From Panax quinquefolius (Eukaryota; Streptophyta; Magnoliopsida; Apiales; Araliaceae): 64,000 nt of DNA. Location: positions 33,639,544 through 33,703,543 of the forward strand of contig CM035165.1 in NCBI GenBank assembly GCA_020205615.1, in the 5' to 3' direction. A program made the position numbers and the translations under genes. Below, piece after piece: positions 59,836 to 64,000 of the stretch. The notes below the pieces were generated by a model that was not told where the DNA came from, ran no database searches, and saw nothing but the letters and a program-made list of their open reading frames with translations. Within the stretch, counting starts at the first letter, position 1. Every line of letters begins with the position of its first letter.

Positions 59836-60960
59836 ATGACAAGATGTTTGAGAATGTCGAATGAGAATATTAACAATGGAGTAAATGAGACCGTGGAGAT
59901 GCTGTCATTTTTACCAACGAGGAGAACGTGCAACAGTGACAATGTACCTCCCGTGAACAACACCACCGAAAGCGATGATGATGAACGAGGGATGTTTAGA
60001 AGCTTTTTGCGAGTTCATGCAAAATCGAGACGAGGAGACTCGTGTTCAAAATACGAGGAGGAAATGATAGCATTCACGGGTTGTCACAAATGGCAGCGAT
60101 TCAAAGAGTTGGGACCACCGAATTGCAGGAAAGCGGGATCCGATTAAAGGCGAAGACGTGGGTCAATCAAATTACCAAGATATTCGATGTCTTGGGATGC
60201 GGAGGAACAAAAAGTTCCATTCGCTACTTTTATGTTCCAGAACGAGGCGATTCTTGGTGGGAATCACGTGAGCGTACCCATCCAAATTGCACTCAACATG
60301 TCATGGGAGACATTTCGAAACAGTTCAATGACAAGTACTTCCCCGTATTAAATCATATAAAGGAAGTGGAGTTTATTAGGCGGAGCGAATAACATGACGG
60401 TGTCCCCAATCTGGCGAAGTTCGCGGAGTTATCCGAGTTTGCACCTCATTTGGTGGAGAATGAGGAACGTGTGACGCGGATGTTTCGAGAGGTTTGAAAC
60501 CCGACATACGTCAAGATCTCATTTCTCATAAATTTTCTCTCTATTCAGATGTTGTCAATGGGCTCGGTTGTTAGAAGCGAGATAACGAAGTACGTTCAAC
60601 CGAGGGACCATAACCGAGATCATCTACAGAAGATAGCGATCATCGAATAACGATAACCGGTGGAGAAAGAAGAATACTGAATAAAGGCGGTAACCACTCT
60701 GTGGTAATCGTGGCCATGAAAATAGAAGAAGCGAGTCGGGAGGAGATTTTAAAAGAGGAGATTCAACAACGACCATGTGAAGACGTCGGCCACGATGAGT
60801 AACCGGTTCTAAGGGAGGAGAACAACCACCCATCATATGCTATAAATGCGGAAAGAGGGACATATCGGTCAAACCGTCCCACAATAGTTCAAGGTATGCT
60901 ATAATTGTGGAAAGGAAGGACATATCGCCGAGATTATCGATGGCGAAACCTAGTTCAATG
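59836..60960 (+). pseudogene. G5 gag pseudogene with zinc-knuckle remnants
   Basis: The first open part (59836-60147) has an N-terminal acidic and Arg-rich stretch (VNNTTESDDDERGMFRSFLR). It shifts frame into IKAKTW-like gag core (about 60130-60390: KTWVNQITKIFDVLGC). Two CCHC-like knuckles follow: CYKCGKRDIS at 60838, lacking the His, and CYNCGKEGHIAE at 60898, lacking the final Cys. Several frame breaks make it non-coding. In the intact family gag forms the particle and binds RNA. Confidence 0.75.
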
Positions 60961-61014
60961 GGGGACGACTCAAAAGATCATCCCGGAAAAATCAAAGTCA
61001 ACGATTCTGGAAGA

Positions 61015-62709
61015 GCGTTTGTCGTGGCCAATCAAAATGCGAGGAACCCGAACGAAGTTAGCACGGTTAGTTAATTATAAATTCTTGCGAAGTTTATACC
61101 TTACTAGATACCTGGGTTCTACCCATTCTTTTATCTCTCTTGCTTTGCGCTCAACGTTTGAACTTGACTACGGAGAAATTAGACTTTGACCTATTTATGG
61201 AGACTCAGTTAGAGAAACTTTCATTACATCCGTTGTTTAGAAATCTTGCTTGATTCAGTTGGCACTATCACATTACCTCATTAACCTTATTTCTATAGAG
61301 ATATTTGCTTTTGATGTGATTTTAAGGTTAACTACTCATCATGCCAAATTGATTGCTTTTGTAAGGTTGTTAGTTTTCATATTCCTAAGCAACTTTGTTA
61401 TTCAATTCAAGCAATCAAACCATTGTAGTCAAACATTTTCATATCAAGCTATGAAGTCATTCGTTTATTACGGATGTCAAGTTTTCTTAGTCCATGTTAT
61501 GGATTTGAATAAAGACACGTCGATTTGAATAATATTCTGTTGTTATTAATTTTTCCCGACGTATTTCACGAAGAATTTCTTGGTTTACTCCCAAACCCGA
61601 TATTAAATATTGTATCGACTTTGAACCCAGACAAAAACTCATTTCTAAAATCTCATATCGAATGGCTCTATTGAACTTCGGAGTTAAAAATTCAACTATA
61701 AATTTGGTACCGAGCCTTTATCTAGTGACTTCCTTTGTGGAATGCAAAAGCGAGACTCTCCGTAGGGGACACCATATTCGTGCGATAGTAAACCGATAGG
61801 TGTCATTGTAACGTCTTATCCAAGGTTGGGATATGAGTCACGATTGAGAACAACCTAAGTCGAGAATCGAAATCGTAGCTTTTCTAGGCTTAGTTGGTTA
61901 TTATCGGAGATTCGTTGAAGGATATTCTCGAATCGCTATTCCATTAACTCACGGTGACTCGTAGAGATACAAAATTCGAATGGAGCAAGGAATGTGGGAA
62001 GAGCTTGAAGAACTCAAGAGAGACTCATTTCAAACATGTTACGACCATGCCATCCTGAAAAATGAACGTGGTAGTGGGCGTGTTGAGTAAAAGATCGTAT
62101 ACAAGTCGAGTACGATATTGTCAAAGACTCATTTCAGATAATTTACAAATAATAGAGATGTAGATGAAAACTTTAGGTACCCACGTGATGATATACTGAG
62201 TATAATCGACTTTAATCGATAAAGTTAAAGTTGTTCAAGCTACACACCGAGTGATGAATTTGAAGAAGGAGGTCAAGAAGTTGTTATTTCAAAAGCGAGA
62301 ATCGGTGAGGTGAGGAAAGCTCAAACCTTCGATTTATTAATCCATTTGAAATTCTCGATCGAATAATAAGCGTGGCCTATAGACTCGTTTTACCGCCAAG
62401 TATACGCGGCGTGTTCATAACGCGTTTTTCACGTGTCGATGTTACTTAAATATGTGGACTAATTCGAACCACGTCATTGAGTTAGAACCGGACGAGATAG
62501 CCAGAAGACTTAACGTGCGAGGAGGTACTGTCAAGATCTTGGACGAGAACATGTCCTATGTCTGGGGTTATACCACAAGTTAAAGTTTTGTGGAGAAACC
62601 ATGCAATTGAGGAAATGACACGGGAGTTGGAAATGGAAATGAAAGCGAGGTATTCTCATCTTTTGAAACACACAGTATCGTCGTCCAATTTCGAGGGACG
62701 AAATTTCAT
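61015..62709 (+). pseudogene. G5 pol remnant, integrase and most of reverse transcriptase deleted
   Basis: A protease remnant with LGSTHSFIS lies near 61110. RT connection sequence (LGLVGYYRRFVEGYSRIAIPL) lies near 61885-61950. The end of RNase H (VLSKRSYTSRVRY) lies near 62075-62120. A jump then leads to the C-terminal module (about 62320-62709, ending VLWRNHAIEEMTRELEMEM). Integrase is absent and the RT catalytic box was not found. The polypurine tract AAGGAGGGAGGT ends at 62721. This is a non-autonomous derivative. Confidence 0.85.
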
Positions 62710-62721
62710 AAGGAGGGAGGT

Positions 62722-64000
62722 TGTAAGACCAAAAATTTTTTAAATAAAAGGAATTTCCTTTATTTATAGTAAGGGTGGATTTGATTAATGTGGTTAGTTA
62801 TGGGTAAAATGCGCAAATATTTTAAATAAGTAAGTGGTGATAAAATATTCATTATTGTTTCTGAAATATTAGTTTGGTGTCGTGGAATATTCATACTTTG
62901 TCGGGAATATTAAATGCAACCTGCCGCGCGATCTTTATGGGCCCCATAACGGAAAGCGATTGGATGAAGAAAACGACAAATATAAGTTGTTTATAAATAA
63001 CGGCGTAGTTATTACTGAGATTATCTTGTTGGAATACCGTTAGTTAAAACACACTAATACCGTTGTTGAACAAGAAGACACCGCGGTATTGCACCAATTA
63101 TTGATTCTTACGTGAGAAGGCACTACTCAATAATTGTTACAAGAATAATTCTTATTCGAGATTTTATTGATTTAATAATTGTTTGCGTTGATATTTTATA
63201 TTCTTTGTTGTTTGATAATTGTCATTACACGGTATTTTTCATTATCGAAGCAATAATTCATATTATCCGAATAATATTATTAGATAACATTATTGGCAAT
63301 GTCTAGAAAGTTACGTCTAAGGAGAGGTTTGGTCACCTAATTGCATTGCGCAAGATGAAGAAATTCTTATTGAAAGCCCCTCTTTCTTGGAACCGCACTG
63401 GTTGTCAATATTGTGATTACATAATATTATTTATGAATAATTAATTATTGATTCATATGATGAGAAAAATATTGATTTTATGTGGATATAGATGGAGAAA
63501 ATTTTAAAATAACAATTGTTGAAAATTAATATTTTATCTTTTTACGATAAAATAATTCATTTAAATATATTATTTTAATAATATATTAACTAGTGATATT
63601 TTTACAATGAATGTGGGATATATGAGTATATGAGGAGGAAGAGATTTTTTTTTGCATTAAATGATTAACACATGTTTTGTGTGTCGGTGGACCCCATTTC
63701 TTGTTGAAATTTGATTATAAACTTGTAAAATCGCTTCGTTTGTAGATTTCGGTCAATTTTGTTTGGAATTTGGAAAAACTTTCTTCTGCAAAGTTGTAGA
63801 GAATTGAATTTCCTATAAAAACTCATGAGATTCGAATTTTCTGATGAAAGGGCTATTTATTATGAATTATTGAAGTTAGAAAGTTCAAAATAATTAATTT
63901 TGGAAGTTTTAATTATTTATATCAACAAAAACGTTTTTGGTGAGTTTGTGAACCTTATTTAACATGTGTGGCTGGTGTTTTGACCAAAAGATGGGCTAAG
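62722..64000 (+). repeat. 3' LTR of G5, truncated by the window edge
   Basis: TGTAAGACCAAAAATTTTTT onward aligns with 56918-58197. Long identical blocks are separated by short scrambled stretches, many at CG-rich sites (for example near 62920 and 63050). Confidence 0.9.

Overview
The window looks like a repeat-dense stretch of a eudicot plant nuclear chromosome. The evidence is GT-AG introns, an intronless F-box/kelch gene, a phytocyanin leader exon, an ABCG/PDR transporter fragment, and plant-type transposons of nearly every major order. I could not name the species from sequence alone. Only two open, plausible host genes are present: an F-box/kelch gene (9781-10911, minus) and a small two-helix membrane protein (34861-35337, minus). 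Three other host-derived pieces are broken: a phytocyanin first exon cut by a retrotransposon LTR (55642-55749), the last exon of a PDR-type ABC transporter carried inside a Mutator-like element (44688-44973), and an unrecognised degenerate two-exon fragment (about 32063-32478).

Layout. 1-8632: a decayed Ty3/gypsy element (here G1) with an LTR end at 1-1617, a pol remnant at 1618-3360 and a 3' LTR at 3371-8632 that is split by a second solo LTR (5982-8555). 8633-9780: 3' flank of the F-box gene with a Copia-like LTR fragment. 9781-11060: the F-box gene and its TATA box. 12397-24094: an 11.7 kb CACTA (En/Spm) transposon with terminal and subterminal repeats, a decayed TNP2 transposase gene and a second transposase-type gene. 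It is interrupted by a Stowaway MITE and by a solo gypsy LTR with a perfect 5-bp target duplication (G2, 17489-20477, minus). 24095-34850: AT-rich and gene-poor, holding MITEs, a SINE-like sequence, a long hairpin element and microsatellites. 34861-36332: the membrane-protein gene and a deleted pogo-like element upstream of it. 36761-45820: a three-level nest, Mutator-like element > hAT (ZMYM1-like) > gypsy G3 (37055-43488). Each level is supported by target duplications, and the outermost element carries the ABC-transporter fragment. 45853-51568: degenerate repeats, a minus-strand gypsy LTR, a Copia-like LTR and a truncated Stowaway. 51569-55641: 5'-truncated gypsy G4, whose 3' LTR ends inside the phytocyanin exon. 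56110-64000: an LTR fragment and gypsy G5, with both LTRs, a primer-binding site and an internally deleted gag-pol; the window ends in its 3' LTR.

The gypsy copies are one related group. All LTRs begin TGTAAGACC and most end GTCACA, and the polyprotein ends in a chromodomain-like tail, as in Tekay/Del-type chromoviruses. Two LTR subfamilies are called A and B below. A carries roughly 60-bp tandem repeats, and B carries 39-bp repeats that can fold into hairpins. None of the autonomous elements looks coding-competent. I found no standalone tRNA or rRNA gene, no CRISPR array, and no convincing novel multi-gene system. The most informative points are the nested insertions, the transduplicated ABC-transporter exon, the disrupted phytocyanin gene and the tandem hairpin arrays inside the LTRs.
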